Source: a bacterium
GTDB lineage: Bacteria; Patescibacteriota; Microgenomatia; UBA1406; GWC2-37-13
Direction of reading: 5' to 3'
NCBI GenBank assembly: GCA_021825445.1
Contig: JAKAHA010000006.1
Location: forward strand, 1-50,954
Length of the DNA stretch: 50,954 nt
Below the pieces are notes generated by a model. It saw nothing but the letters and a program-made list of their open reading frames with translations, had not been told where the DNA came from and did not search any database. Shown one piece after another: positions 1 through 7,963 of this stretch; within the stretch, counting starts at the first letter, position 1; each line of letters begins with the position of its first letter. The position numbers and the translations under genes were made by a program.

Positions 1-481
1 GATCTGAGATTGCCGATCCACCAGACGACCCTCCGGGGATTCTCTCCAAATCCCAGGGATTATGGGCAGGAAGATAGTCGGTATTTTCGGTTGATCCACC
101 GTGTCCCCAGGCATCCATGTTATTTTTTCCTATTAAAATTGATCCCGAATTAATTATTTTTTTGTAAACTTCTGCACTGTATGGGGGTAAAAAATCATCG
201 AGTATTTTGTTTCCAGAGGTCGTCCGAAAATTTTCCGTACAGTAAGCATCCTTGATTGAAAAAGGTAAACCGTAAATGATTGAAGAGTCTTCTTTTCTAT
301 TTTTATCTTTAACTTCGGCCTCTTTTAAAGCATCTTTTTTTTCTCTCACAGTTATAAAACTATGAAGCTTGGAATCAAATTTTTCTATTTTAGAATATGA
401 TTCTCTGACCAAATCAACACTGCTGATTTCCTTTTTCTTAAGCAATGATGAAAGTTCTTTAATTGATTTATCGATTAACAT
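1..481 (-). CDS. gatA: Aspartyl/glutamyl-tRNA amidotransferase subunit A, N-terminal part
   Basis: GatA is the amidase subunit of GatCAB. It releases ammonia from glutamine so that mischarged Glu-tRNA(Gln) or Asp-tRNA(Asn) can be amidated. About 160 N-terminal residues are visible and the gene runs off the left edge. The amidase-signature stretch is readable: a Lys in the 'PFSIKDAYCTENFRTTSG' segment, then the Gly/Ser-rich 'PGGSSGGSA' segment that carries the catalytic serines of the family. The ATG lies one base after the gatC stop, so the two are co-transcribed and probably translationally coupled. The start reads MLIDKSIKELSSLL, with no clear Shine-Dalgarno sequence. Family assignment is firm; gatB is not in the window. 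Confidence 0.95.
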   Translation of the reverse strand, partial: MLIDKSIKELSSLLKKKEISSVDLVRESYSKIEKFDSKLHSFITVREKKDALKEAEVKDKNRKEDSSIIYGLPFSIKDAYCTENFRTTSGNKILDDFLPPYSAEVYKKIINSGSILIGKNNMDAWGHGGSTENTDYLPAHNPWDLERIPGGSSGGSAISD

Positions 482-482
482 A

Positions 483-782
483 TTAATCTTCTTTTAAAAT
501 TTGTGGAACTAAAAAATATCCATCGTGAGTGTTTTTACTATTGGCTAATGCTTGTTTTTGGCTCAACGATGGTTGAATTTCGTCATCTCTTAAGACATTA
601 CCCTCATCAGATACTCTTGACGTTTCGGCAATATTTTCCACATCAAGATTTTTAATTTCGTCCATATATCCAATAACTGAAGTAAATTCACCAGCATATT
701 TTTCTTCTTGTTCTTTTGTGAGGTTGATTTTAGCAAGTTTTGAAAGACTATCAATCAAATCTTTTGTAATAATTTTTTTCAT
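483..782 (-). CDS. gatC: Aspartyl/glutamyl-tRNA amidotransferase subunit C
   Basis: GatC is the roughly 100-residue subunit that wraps around GatA and stabilises the GatCAB complex. This 99-residue protein has the family layout: an N-terminal helix 'LIDSLSKLAKINLTKEQEE', the 'VIGYMDEIKNLDVENI' segment, and a C-terminal part ending near 'HDGYFLVPQILKED', which matches the usual GatC ending around FxVP. It is first in a gatC-gatA order with a one-base gap. The gene starts 24 bases from the 3' side of tRNA-Pro on the same strand. No Shine-Dalgarno sequence is visible before the ATG. Confidence 0.95.
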   Translation of the reverse strand: MKKIITKDLIDSLSKLAKINLTKEQEEKYAGEFTSVIGYMDEIKNLDVENIAETSRVSDEGNVLRDDEIQPSLSQKQALANSKNTHDGYFLVPQILKED

Positions 783-805
783 TGTTTAATTCTATCAAAA
801 ATTGT

Positions 806-878
806 CGGGGTAGCGGGACTTGAACCCACGGTCTTCAGACCCCCAGCCTGACGCTTTAGCCATCTAAGCTATACCCCG
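806..878 (-). tRNA. tRNA-Pro (anticodon GGG)
   Basis: Read on the minus strand, this 73-nt sequence folds as a full cloverleaf. The 7-bp acceptor stem is CGGGGTA with TACCCCG, and C1-G72 is typical of bacterial tRNA-Pro. The D stem is GCTT/AAGC, the anticodon stem TCAGG/TCTGA with loop CTGGGGG (anticodon GGG, reading CCC/CCU), and the T stem GTGGG/CCCGC with loop TTCAAGT. CCA is not encoded; the next bases are ACA. Confidence 0.95.
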
Positions 879-962
879 AAAGAAATATTAAATATTAAAA
901 ATCAAATATCAAAAATATAAGATATTCTACCAAATAATGTTTGATGGAAGGCTACAGAATCC

Positions 963-990
963 ATGTACAGTTAACTAATTAACTGTACAT
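963..990. promoter_or_regulatory. Perfect 12-bp inverted repeat upstream of the mannosyltransferase gene
   Basis: Two perfect 12-bp arms (left arm ATGTACAGTTAA) are separated by CTAA. The repeat ends 24 bp before the -10 box of the downstream gene, where an upstream operator or a -35-proximal regulator site could lie. It is not followed by a T-run in either direction, so it is a poor terminator candidate. It may equally be one of the palindromic repeats scattered through the window. Function is inferred from position only. Confidence 0.5.
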
Positions 991-1011
991 TTCAGTTTTT
1001 TATAACTACCC

Positions 1012-1020
1012 TGTTATAAT
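1012..1020 (+). promoter_or_regulatory. Extended -10 promoter (TGTTATAAT)
   Basis: TG-N-TATAAT ends six bases before the ATG at 1027, so transcription should begin at or within a base or two of the start codon. No good -35 is visible, as is common for extended -10 promoters. The same arrangement recurs before many genes in this window. Confidence 0.6.
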
Positions 1021-1026
1021 TTATCC

Positions 1027-2232
1027 ATGAATTTATTATTGATTCCTCTTCTTTTTTTGTTTTGGAGAATATTTGATTTTGTAATAATTTTTTTCAGTCA
1101 AAAATTTATTCCCTATCTTGGTTTTTTTCCGTACAAAGAACTTCTTCCAGGATTTAATTTACCCAATTGGGTTTCGCCACTTGCTAATTTTGACGGATTG
1201 CATTACATCAATATTGCTCGCAATGGCTACGCCCAATATGAACAGGCCTTTTTCCCGCTTTATCCGATGCTGATAAAATATTTGTCGCCAATATTTTTTG
1301 GCAATGAATTACTAACGGGAATAATTATTTCCAATATTGCATTTTTAATTGGTTTGGTTATTTTACATAAATATTTATGTTCTTTTCGGGCGACCACAAG
1401 GGTCGCCCCTACAACGATATTTTTGCTTTTGATTTTCCCTACATCTTTCTTTTTTGGTGCTGTTTATACTGAAGGATTATTTTTTCTTTTATTAATATCA
1501 ACGCTGTATTTTCTTAAAAAACAAAATTATTTCCTTGTTTTTATTTTTGCTTTTTTAGCGTCTTTAACAAGGCTTATTGGGGTATTTTTGATAATACCGA
1601 TTGCGTTTCATATTTTTCAAAGACTGGATCCCCGTTTTCACGGGGATGACAACAATGGAACAATGAAACAATGGAACAATGAATTTTTATTAATTCTTTC
1701 GCCCTTACTTGGTCTTGGGTTATACTGTTTCTATCTCTGGAAAACAACAGGCGACCCACTATTTTTTCTCACATCTCAACCAATATTTGGAGCCAACAGG
1801 TCATCCCATCTAATTTTACTTCCCCAAGTTTACTGGCGTTATTTTAAAATTTTTATGATAGCCGCTCATGACTCCCGATTTTATGTTTCCGTTGTTGAAT
1901 TTTTAGTATTTAATTTTGTTTTTTTTGTTTTAGTTCTAGATTTATTTAAAAATTTAGGCACTAAAAATTGGAATTTGATTAGAAATTTTAAATTAAAAAT
2001 TAGAAATTATGATCGCCTAGCTTTAAATATCTTTTCCTTCGCCAATCTTATTCTTCCAACATTAACCGGCACCTTCTCCTCCATCCCCCGCTATTCCCTA
2101 TTTTCAATTTCTATATTTATTTATTTAGCTCAAATAAAAAATAATTTAATTAAATATTTAATTTTTATTGTTTTTTTAATTTTACATATTTTGTTGCTGG
2201 GATATTTTACCCAGGGATATTTTATAAGTTAG
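1027..2232 (+). CDS. PIG-V-like membrane mannosyltransferase (GT-C fold)
   Basis: A 401-residue multi-pass membrane protein. The N-terminal loop 'NFDGLHYINIARNGYAQYEQAFFPLYPMLIK' has the D-G/x-xHY/W...FFPLYP pattern of PIG-V/GT-C mannosyltransferases, which use lipid-linked sugar donors outside the membrane. About nine hydrophobic segments follow. The acceptor is unknown; cell-envelope glycan or protein mannosylation is likely. The gene carries three foreign-looking in-frame inserts: a GC-rich palindrome at 1388-1412 (residues RATTRVAP), another at 1625-1651 followed by an ACAATGGA-type repeat (residues about 199-217), and an AT-rich AAATTxxAAATT stretch near 1955-2010. All lie in predicted loops. 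The start is set by the -10 box six bases upstream. Confidence 0.8.
   Translation: MNLLLIPLLFLFWRIFDFVIIFFSQKFIPYLGFFPYKELLPGFNLPNWVSPLANFDGLHYINIARNGYAQYEQAFFPLYPMLIKYLSPIFFGNELLTGIIISNIAFLIGLVILHKYLCSFRATTRVAPTTIFLLLIFPTSFFFGAVYTEGLFFLLLISTLYFLKKQNYFLVFIFAFLASLTRLIGVFLIIPIAFHIFQRLDPRFHGDDNNGTMKQWNNEFLLILSPLLGLGLYCFYLWKTTGDPLFFLTSQPIFGANRSSHLILLPQVYWRYFKIFMIAAHDSRFYVSVVEFLVFNFVFFVLVLDLFKNLGTKNWNLIRNFKLKIRNYDRLALNIFSFANLILPTLTGTFSSIPRYSLFSISIFIYLAQIKNNLIKYLIFIVFLILHILLLGYFTQGYFIS
1388..1412. repeat. Palindromic element inside a coding sequence (GGGCGACC type)
   Basis: GGGCGACC-acaag-GGTCGCCC is a perfect 8-bp stem followed by CTAC. The element keeps the reading frame of the mannosyltransferase and is far richer in GC than the gene around it, which suggests insertion. 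Similar 'GTAGGGGCGACC' palindromes are common dispersed repeats in many bacterial genomes (general knowledge). Confidence 0.7.
1625..1651. repeat. Half copy of the GC-rich TGTCAT...ATGACA palindromic element, in frame in a gene
   Basis: TGGATCCCCG-ttttca-CGGGGATGACA has the stem and the TGACA terminus of the full elements at 11960-12020, 40521-40583 and 40833-40894. It is translated as LDPRFHGDD within the mannosyltransferase. An imperfect ACAATGGAACAATGA tandem stretch follows directly. Confidence 0.8.
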
Positions 2233-2337
2233 ATCAATGTGCAAAGTTCAAATATTAAAGATTAGTTTAAAATTAAAAACTTTGAGTTTTTAGCTTGGTT
2301 TTGATCTTTGAGATTTGATTTTTGATATTTAATTTTT

Positions 2338-4023
2338 ATGACTAAACTTCCATATTTCCAAAAGGGTGATTCAAGAGGATTAAATTTTATTTCGGGCAAC
2401 AATCGATTAATTGAAAATTCATTTTTTTTGTATATTGGATTGATTTTTCTTTTTTTAATCGTTTTATTTTTAAGACTTTTTCAATTAACAATCGTTAAAG
2501 GTAGTTATTACAGAACACTTTCCGAAGAAAATCGCCTTCGAGAAATTGTGATTGAAGCTCCCCGTGGAGAAATAGTTGACCGAAAAGGATTTACGATTGC
2601 AGAAAGCCAGAACCCTAACTTAAACCAAAAAATCGAACCAGGATTATTAAACAGCAATCAAAAAATAGTATCTCGAAGAATTTATCAAAGTCCAGAAACA
2701 ATTGCGCCACTTATTGGCTATCGACAAATTGCCGATGCTGATGATTTAAAAAATGATTCTTGCCAATACAGACTATCACTTGGAAGTCGCACTGGCAAAA
2801 AAGGCATAGAAAAATTATTTGATTGTCCTCTTCGTGGACAACAGGGCAAAAAATTAGTGGAGATCGATGCACAGGGAAAATATTTAAAAACGGTTAACGT
2901 TATTCCACCAATTTCTGGAAATAAAATTCAATTGGCTCTTGATTTTGAATTACAAAAAAAAGCTTATGAATTAGTAAAAAATACAAAAGCCGCAATTGTG
3001 GTAACAAATCCAAAAACTGGGGAAATATTAGCCAGTGTCTCTTCACCAACTTTTAACTCTCAAGATTTTGAAGACGGGGTAAATAAAAATATTCAAAGTT
3101 ATTTAATTGATAAAAACAATCCTCTATTTAATCGTGTTACCGAGGCTACATATCCACCTGGATCAATTTTTAAATTAGTGGTTGCAACGGCGGGACTTGA
3201 GGAAAAAGTCATTGATGAAAAAACAGAAGTCGAAGATCGCGGAAGCATAAAAGCTGGAGCGGCTACTTTTGGCAACTGGTATTTTCTTCAATATGGAAAA
3301 GTCGACGGAATGGTTGATGTAATAAAGGCGATTAGACGTTCAAATGATATTTTCTTTTATATTATTGGAAATAAAATTGGAGTTGAAAAAATAAAAAAAT
3401 GGTCAGATATTTTTGGCTTGGGAAAGCATACTGAAATCGGGCTTGATGAGGCGGAGGGAATTATTCCCTCAACTTTTTGGAAAAAAGAAGTCCTTAAAGA
3501 AAATTGGTACTTGGGCGATACCTATAATTTATCAATTGGTCAAGGATATGTCGGAACGACTCCGCTACAGATGGCGATGGTTTCAAATGTATTTGCCAAT
3601 GGTGGATATTTATGTCGACCACAATTGTTAAAAATGAATTTATCAAATAATAAATTCATCCTGAACGAACATAGTGAGTCAAACGGATGTAAAAAATTGC
3701 CCATCTCTCAAAAAAATATTGATTTGATTCGGGAAGGAATGAAACAGGCATGCTCACCAGGTGGGACAGGATGGCCATTATTCAATTTCAAAGTGCAAAG
3801 ATCAAAGATTAAAGATGAAGAAATACAGGTTGGATGTAAGACAGGTACAGCTGAATCACATGCTAAATCGGGCATTCCACACGCTTGGATTTCTGCTTTT
3901 GCTCCATATGAAGATCCAGAAATTGCCGTAACCATAATTATTGAGGAGGGAGGACAAGGATCTGACGTCGCAGGACCGATTGCTAAAGAAATATTAAAAA
4001 CATATTTTGAGAGATCACAATAA
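2338..4023 (+). CDS. mrdA: Penicillin-binding protein 2 (peptidoglycan D,D-transpeptidase)
   Basis: Class B PBP that cross-links peptidoglycan for cell elongation. It has a cytoplasmic N-terminus, one membrane helix at about residues 28-52, the PBP-dimer domain with 'RGEIVDRKG', then the transpeptidase domain. Active-site motifs are intact: S276-x-x-K279 in 'PPGSIFK', the SxN motif at S335 ('RRSNDIFF') and K501-T-G-T. At 561 residues it is slightly shorter than typical PBP2. Two repeat-derived segments lie in frame between the SxN and KTG motifs: residues about 440-452 from a palindrome at 3657-3689, and 'FNFKVQRSKIKDEE' from a CAAAGATCAAAGATTAAAG-like stretch at 3781-3822. Being between conserved motifs, these are probably surface loops. 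No Shine-Dalgarno sequence precedes the ATG. Confidence 0.93.
   Translation: MTKLPYFQKGDSRGLNFISGNNRLIENSFFLYIGLIFLFLIVLFLRLFQLTIVKGSYYRTLSEENRLREIVIEAPRGEIVDRKGFTIAESQNPNLNQKIEPGLLNSNQKIVSRRIYQSPETIAPLIGYRQIADADDLKNDSCQYRLSLGSRTGKKGIEKLFDCPLRGQQGKKLVEIDAQGKYLKTVNVIPPISGNKIQLALDFELQKKAYELVKNTKAAIVVTNPKTGEILASVSSPTFNSQDFEDGVNKNIQSYLIDKNNPLFNRVTEATYPPGSIFKLVVATAGLEEKVIDEKTEVEDRGSIKAGAATFGNWYFLQYGKVDGMVDVIKAIRRSNDIFFYIIGNKIGVEKIKKWSDIFGLGKHTEIGLDEAEGIIPSTFWKKEVLKENWYLGDTYNLSIGQGYVGTTPLQMAMVSNVFANGGYLCRPQLLKMNLSNNKFILNEHSESNGCKKLPISQKNIDLIREGMKQACSPGGTGWPLFNFKVQRSKIKDEEIQVGCKTGTAESHAKSGIPHAWISAFAPYEDPEIAVTIIIEEGGQGSDVAGPIAKEILKTYFERSQ
3657..3689. repeat. Palindromic element inside mrdA (CATCCTGAA...GGATG type)
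   Basis: CATCC...GGATG outer arms enclose an ATAGTGAGT-containing core. The core resembles the element upstream of the leu leader (8714-8758, also with ATAGTGAGTTTGTCGAAT). Here it is translated as part of PBP2, residues about 440-450. Confidence 0.6.
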
Positions 4024-4131
4024 AATACTACAAATAAACAAATACTATCAATAAATAAAAACAAAATAATCAAATGATTTAATAATTTAATTATTTGTTT
4101 ATTTGATTATTTATTTGTAAGTATTTATCGG
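4021..4131. repeat. AT-rich imperfect inverted repeat between mrdA and the flavin reductase gene
   Basis: The left arm (about 4021-4050, AAATACTACAAATAAACAAA) is the approximate reverse complement of the right arm (about 4090-4131, TTTGTTTATTTG...TTTGTAAGTATTTA). It separates two convergent genes and could act as a bidirectional terminator. The arms contain almost no G or C, so it fits better with the window's AT-rich intergenic repeat elements. Confidence 0.5.
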
Positions 4132-4156
4132 ATTGGTAGTATTGGTCGGATTAATT

Positions 4157-4915
4157 TTAAAACTTTTCAAAAATAATATTCTCTTGCGGAATATTTTTTG
4201 TTAATAAAGTTTGTTTTAAACTTTCTACAACATTTCTTGAGCCACACAAATAAAATTCAAATTTATTTAATTGTTCTATTGTTAAATTGCTATATTGTTG
4301 AAAAAAACAATTGTCGACGTGACCGAGGGAAAAATATTTTTTGTCTTCATCGGGAATGATATCTAAGTTTTGTTCACGAGAAAGGCAGATTTTAAATGAA
4401 AATTGCTCCATTGTTTCATTGCTCAATTGTTTTAATTCTTCAAGCAAGTAAATTTCTTTATAAGTCTTCATGCCCCAATAAATTTGGAATTTAGAATTTG
4501 GAATTTGTTTGGAAATTGGAAATTGGTTATTGGAAATTATCATAGACCTAGCTGGTGCAATCCCCGTTCCCGTCACCATAAAAACTTTATTTTTTTCATT
4601 CTCATGAAGTCCAAACATCCCTGCTGGTCCTTGAAAAATAACTTCAGTATTTTCTTTTAAAGAAAATAAATAGTTTGAGCCTAGTCCACCAGGTACCGTC
4701 TCAACGATCAACTCAAAACTATCTTTAATATTATTTGACGACGCAATTGAGTAAAGTCGAGAAACAGGACCTTTACTTGACGGAGCTTTCAACATCATAT
4801 ATTGACCTGGGATGAATTTAATTTCTTTCGGCTCAATTAGATCAAAATGATATAAGTAAGTATCGGAATTTAATTGAGTCTTCTTAGTAAGCAGGGTTCT
4901 ATAAGTGCTTAACAT
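4157..4915 (-). CDS. FAD/NAD(P)-binding oxidoreductase (ferredoxin-NADP reductase superfamily)
   Basis: A 252-residue flavoprotein with an FAD-binding beta-barrel followed by a nucleotide-binding domain. Visible motifs are 'SRLYSIAS' (RxYS, FAD binding), 'GGLGSNYLF', 'VTGTGIAPARSMI' (GTGxAP, pyrophosphate binding) and 'FYLCGSRNVVESLK' (C-G-S/D-P type C-terminal motif). It lacks an iron-sulfur domain, so the electron partner is unknown. The nucleotide-binding domain contains three repeat-like insertions: residues about 125-143 ('SNNQFPISKQIPNSKFQI', from GAATTTGGAATTTAGAATT-type DNA at 4480-4540), a CAATTGAGCAATGAAACAATG stretch near 4408-4440, and a related one near 4260-4300. The gene is monocistronic, between repeat-filled spacers. 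Confidence 0.85.
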   Translation of the reverse strand: MLSTYRTLLTKKTQLNSDTYLYHFDLIEPKEIKFIPGQYMMLKAPSSKGPVSRLYSIASSNNIKDSFELIVETVPGGLGSNYLFSLKENTEVIFQGPAGMFGLHENEKNKVFMVTGTGIAPARSMIISNNQFPISKQIPNSKFQIYWGMKTYKEIYLLEELKQLSNETMEQFSFKICLSREQNLDIIPDEDKKYFSLGHVDNCFFQQYSNLTIEQLNKFEFYLCGSRNVVESLKQTLLTKNIPQENIIFEKF

Positions 4916-4917
4916 AA

Positions 4918-5022
4918 ATTTTTAATTACTAATTTCTAATTGACCTAAAAAACTACAAATCACCAATTGGGTTATTGGATTTTATTTAGAAATTAGATCA
5001 ATTAAGTTAATTAGGTCAATTT
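4918..5022. repeat. Intergenic AT-rich repeat (TAATTGACCTAA...TTAGGTCAATT family)
   Basis: The spacer contains TTTCTAATTGACCTAA near one end and TTAATTAGGTCAATTT near the other, which are inverted arms, with an internal CCAATTGGG...TATTGGATT core. Similar ~100-bp spacers occur at 7857-7950, 21879-21985, 25311-25403 and 39549-39655. Confidence 0.6.
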
Positions 5023-7386
5023 TTAAAGTCTTGCTCTCTGATTAATCTCTGCCTCAACTAATTCTTTTGGTCGACCATACTTTAATCGAGACAGCTGAAT
5101 AACAGCTTGAGCTATTTTTGGATTGGCACCTGATTTAAATATTTTAATGTCTTTAGTCATGTCGACTGAAAATGGTGGAACCGGTTCGTTATCAACGATT
5201 GTCTTCATATAAGCATGAAATCTTTCGATATTGATGAGATCAGTCTCTCCAAAGACTGGTTGATATTCCCTCTGCATGTATGATGCATCAGTCACTCCGA
5301 CTCGAAATGAAATCAAAGTTCCAACGTTTCCAAAAATAGCGTTTTTGACTTCATCATCCATCTGTCCGATAAACTGATTGGCAACTGTCAAGTTAAGATG
5401 ATATTTTCGAGCCTCAGATAAAATGGTCGCAAAATCAGGGGTGGCAAAATTTTGAAACTCATCAACATATAGAAAAAAATCTCGTCGCTTATCCTCTGGA
5501 ATTTCTTGACGACTCATTGCTGCAATCAGGATTTTTGGGATCAAAACGAGTCCCAAGAAGCTAGAATTTTCTTCTCCAAGCTTTCCTTTTGAAAGATTGA
5601 TAAGTAAAATTTTTCCTTCATCCATCACTCTTCGAAAATCAAAAGCTGAATCAGATTGTCCAATAATATTTCTCATGGTTTTATTGGTGATAAAACGACC
5701 GAATTTTGAGACGATATAATCAAGAACTTCTGATTTGTGAAAATCAGAAGTTTGAGCGATTTGATCAGTCCAATAACGTCTCACGATCGGGTCCTGAACT
5801 TTTGGAAGTAATTCTTGAACGTATTTCGGATCGGTAAGAACGCGGACAATTTCAACAAAAGTTGACCCCTTTTCACTCATCACTGTAAGCATTGCATTTC
5901 GGACTGCATGCTCAAATCGTGGTCCGATAATACCTGTTCGTTGTGGATCATAAAGCTTATACATTAGATTGATAATTGATGTGGTTATAAAGTGTTTTTG
6001 ATCTTCGGTTTTGGCTTCAAGAAGATTTAGCCCCATCGGTCTCTCAACATCTGATGGATCAAAATAGATGACGTCTTCGGCACGTTCTGGAGGAATATAT
6101 TTAATGATATCATCAATCAAATCTCCGTGAGGGTCAATCACACAAACCCCATGACCGGCTTTAATATCTTGGATTGCCATATCATGAAGTAGGACCGATT
6201 TTCCTACACCTGTTTTTCCGATGATATAAACATGACGACGGCGATCTTCAACTCCGATCGTGACGGGGCGTTTGACGCCTCGATAATAACCTCCTCCAAT
6301 TGATGTTCCGCCAGTTTGTGGAACTTCAATTGGAACTGGAGCCGTTTTGGCTTTTAACCATTGGATATGAGGGGTTTCAACGGTTTTATTGGGAAAATGA
6401 AAAATCGTTGCCAGCTCATCGGTTGAAAGGACAGAGATTGTTTTTCCAAATGGCCAAAAACCAACATCAATCACCGGAAAAAATTTATAAATAAAATTAA
6501 TCATAAAAACCCCTTTAAAAAAATCTTTGGTTCCACTAAAACTATTTAAGTCAGAATTAAATTGAGTAAAAGAATTTTTTATGTTTTTTAAATGAGTATC
6601 TGCCATATCCTTTGTTGGAGCAGTAACAACAAAACGAATGACTGTCTCAAAACCGCTTCGGGTACATTTGTCTTCAATTTTTTCAAGGACTTTTGGATCA
6701 GTTTTAAAAGTCGCTTTTTCTGGATTGGCTTCATTTTTTTTAGTACTTGAGACATAGCTTTTGCCGGCACTTTTCCATTTTGATTCTGCAGGGCGAATTA
6801 AAATTTGAATGATCCCCGCTTCATTATCATCAAATTTTGATAAGGCTGATGTAATTGCAGATAGAGAATCTGTGGGCAAATCTCGATAAAGACGAATTGG
6901 CATATATGAGGCTTCTTTTTGAACTAAACCTCCAAAGACCACTTTTCCTTGCTCGTTAAAAATATTTGGCTCATCAACTTTGCGAATGTCAGCCATCGGG
7001 TAATAACCATAAATTGTTTTTTCAATTAAGTCAATAATACGATTAGGAGCAGAAATATAAAATCTTATTTCTGCCTTCTTTCCAATAATTTCAAATGAGA
7101 CTACGTCGTCGACTTCCAAAAATGACCAAAAACCTGATTTTTTGAGTGATGAAAAAGAAGAAAACATTTGATCTGCCGCATCAATCTTAATCTCATTTTC
7201 TTTTGCCAATTTTACTTCAAGAGTAACCATCTCCAAGGAAATTTGTTCTCGTTTTTTTAGGCGAAAATAAATGACAATCAGATAAATAAGGACGAGTGCC
7301 AGTCCCGCAGCAAGTATTGCTGCCAAACTAGCAAGACTTATTGTGATCAGTCTGTCAATTAATATCTGATAGTCGATTTGATCCAT
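5023..7386 (-). CDS. HerA/TraD-like type IV secretion coupling ATPase (DUF87/TraG-type)
   Basis: A 787-residue membrane-anchored ATPase. It has an N-terminal helix at about residues 12-40, a long alpha/beta region, then a RecA-like motor domain with Walker A 'GKTGVGKSVLL' near residue 390, 'VCVIDPHGDLIDDI', and Walker B 'FFLYVDEFQNFAT' near residue 640. 'LINLSKGKLGE' and the C-terminal 'RVGVTDASYMQREY' segment are typical of the coupling-protein family that feeds DNA or protein into a type IV channel. The partner genes (PrgI-like, TraC-like, VirB4) lie 17 kb away, so the set is dispersed as in other CPR genomes. The divergent small membrane gene at 7413 shares the upstream region. Substrate unknown. 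Confidence 0.85.
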   Translation of the reverse strand: MDQIDYQILIDRLITISLASLAAILAAGLALVLIYLIVIYFRLKKREQISLEMVTLEVKLAKENEIKIDAADQMFSSFSSLKKSGFWSFLEVDDVVSFEIIGKKAEIRFYISAPNRIIDLIEKTIYGYYPMADIRKVDEPNIFNEQGKVVFGGLVQKEASYMPIRLYRDLPTDSLSAITSALSKFDDNEAGIIQILIRPAESKWKSAGKSYVSSTKKNEANPEKATFKTDPKVLEKIEDKCTRSGFETVIRFVVTAPTKDMADTHLKNIKNSFTQFNSDLNSFSGTKDFFKGVFMINFIYKFFPVIDVGFWPFGKTISVLSTDELATIFHFPNKTVETPHIQWLKAKTAPVPIEVPQTGGTSIGGGYYRGVKRPVTIGVEDRRRHVYIIGKTGVGKSVLLHDMAIQDIKAGHGVCVIDPHGDLIDDIIKYIPPERAEDVIYFDPSDVERPMGLNLLEAKTEDQKHFITTSIINLMYKLYDPQRTGIIGPRFEHAVRNAMLTVMSEKGSTFVEIVRVLTDPKYVQELLPKVQDPIVRRYWTDQIAQTSDFHKSEVLDYIVSKFGRFITNKTMRNIIGQSDSAFDFRRVMDEGKILLINLSKGKLGEENSSFLGLVLIPKILIAAMSRQEIPEDKRRDFFLYVDEFQNFATPDFATILSEARKYHLNLTVANQFIGQMDDEVKNAIFGNVGTLISFRVGVTDASYMQREYQPVFGETDLINIERFHAYMKTIVDNEPVPPFSVDMTKDIKIFKSGANPKIAQAVIQLSRLKYGRPKELVEAEINQRARL

Positions 7387-7412
7387 AATTAGAGTATATA
7401 ATATACATAATT

Positions 7413-7859
7413 ATGAAACAGCAGGAAAATCGTCTTAAAATCAAATATCAAATATCAAATATCAAAACCAAATTTCAAAGATCAAAAATTTTTGAATTTT
7501 TATTTGTTACTTTAATTTTATTTATTTTATTTTTGAATTTTATTTATAGTCAATTAATTTCTCCTATTTATTTTAAATTTGTAAATAATGACAAGGTTTC
7601 TGTTGTTACTTTTTTACAAAAAATCAAAACTTTACCGGAATATTCAAGAATCTTGGAAATGAATAATAATATCTATGGTCCAACCGTCAAAGGGGAGATT
7701 TTCGCCCAAGAAAACAAAAAAAAAGAACTGATAAAGAATCTTGAACAACAATTAACTGTCAACCCGAAAGCAAGGGATCTCCTTTATAGTCTTTATCAGC
7801 TAACTAAAGACAAAAAATATTTAAAACAAACAAAAGAAATTGACCCAGGTATCAATTGA
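7413..7859 (+). CDS. Single-pass membrane protein of unknown function
   Basis: 148 residues, not recognised. There is one hydrophobic segment at about residues 29-50, then a soluble domain with 'KVSVVTFLQKIKTLPEYSRILEMNNNIYG' and a C-terminal helical part 'NLEQQLTVNPKARDLLYSLYQL', which resembles a short TPR-like or dimerising helix pair. The first 25 residues are encoded by an ATATCAAATATCAAA-type repeat (7436-7490), so the cytoplasmic N-terminus is repeat-derived. TATAAT at 7397-7402 lies ten bases before the ATG and supports this start. It is divergent from the coupling ATPase gene, only 26 bp away. Confidence 0.65.
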   Translation: MKQQENRLKIKYQISNIKTKFQRSKIFEFLFVTLILFILFLNFIYSQLISPIYFKFVNNDKVSVVTFLQKIKTLPEYSRILEMNNNIYGPTVKGEIFAQENKKKELIKNLEQQLTVNPKARDLLYSLYQLTKDKKYLKQTKEIDPGIN

Positions 7860-7950
7860 CCTAATTAACCTAATTGATCTAATTAGTCTAAATAAATCCT
7901 AATTTCCAAATCAGATATTGGTATTTTTTTAGGTCAATTAGAAATTTTTG
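7857..7950. repeat. Intergenic AT-rich repeat (CTAATTGATCTAA...TTAGGTCAATTAG)
   Basis: The left arm CTAATTGATCTAA and right arm TTAGGTCAATTAG are inverted copies with one mismatch. The core contains AATCCTAATTTCCAAATCAG and ATATTGG. The copy at 39549-39655 shares the left half (CCTAATTAACCTAATTGATC) almost base for base. The repeat begins at the stop codon of the preceding gene and ends at the -10 box of acyP. Confidence 0.7.
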
Positions 7951-7963
7951 TATATACTGAATT

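Noticed and set aside
7436-7490. CRISPR-like short repeats (ATATCAAATATCAAA)
   Set aside because: The units are only ~7 bp, have no spacers of even length, and belong to the low-complexity repeat family; no cas genes are present.
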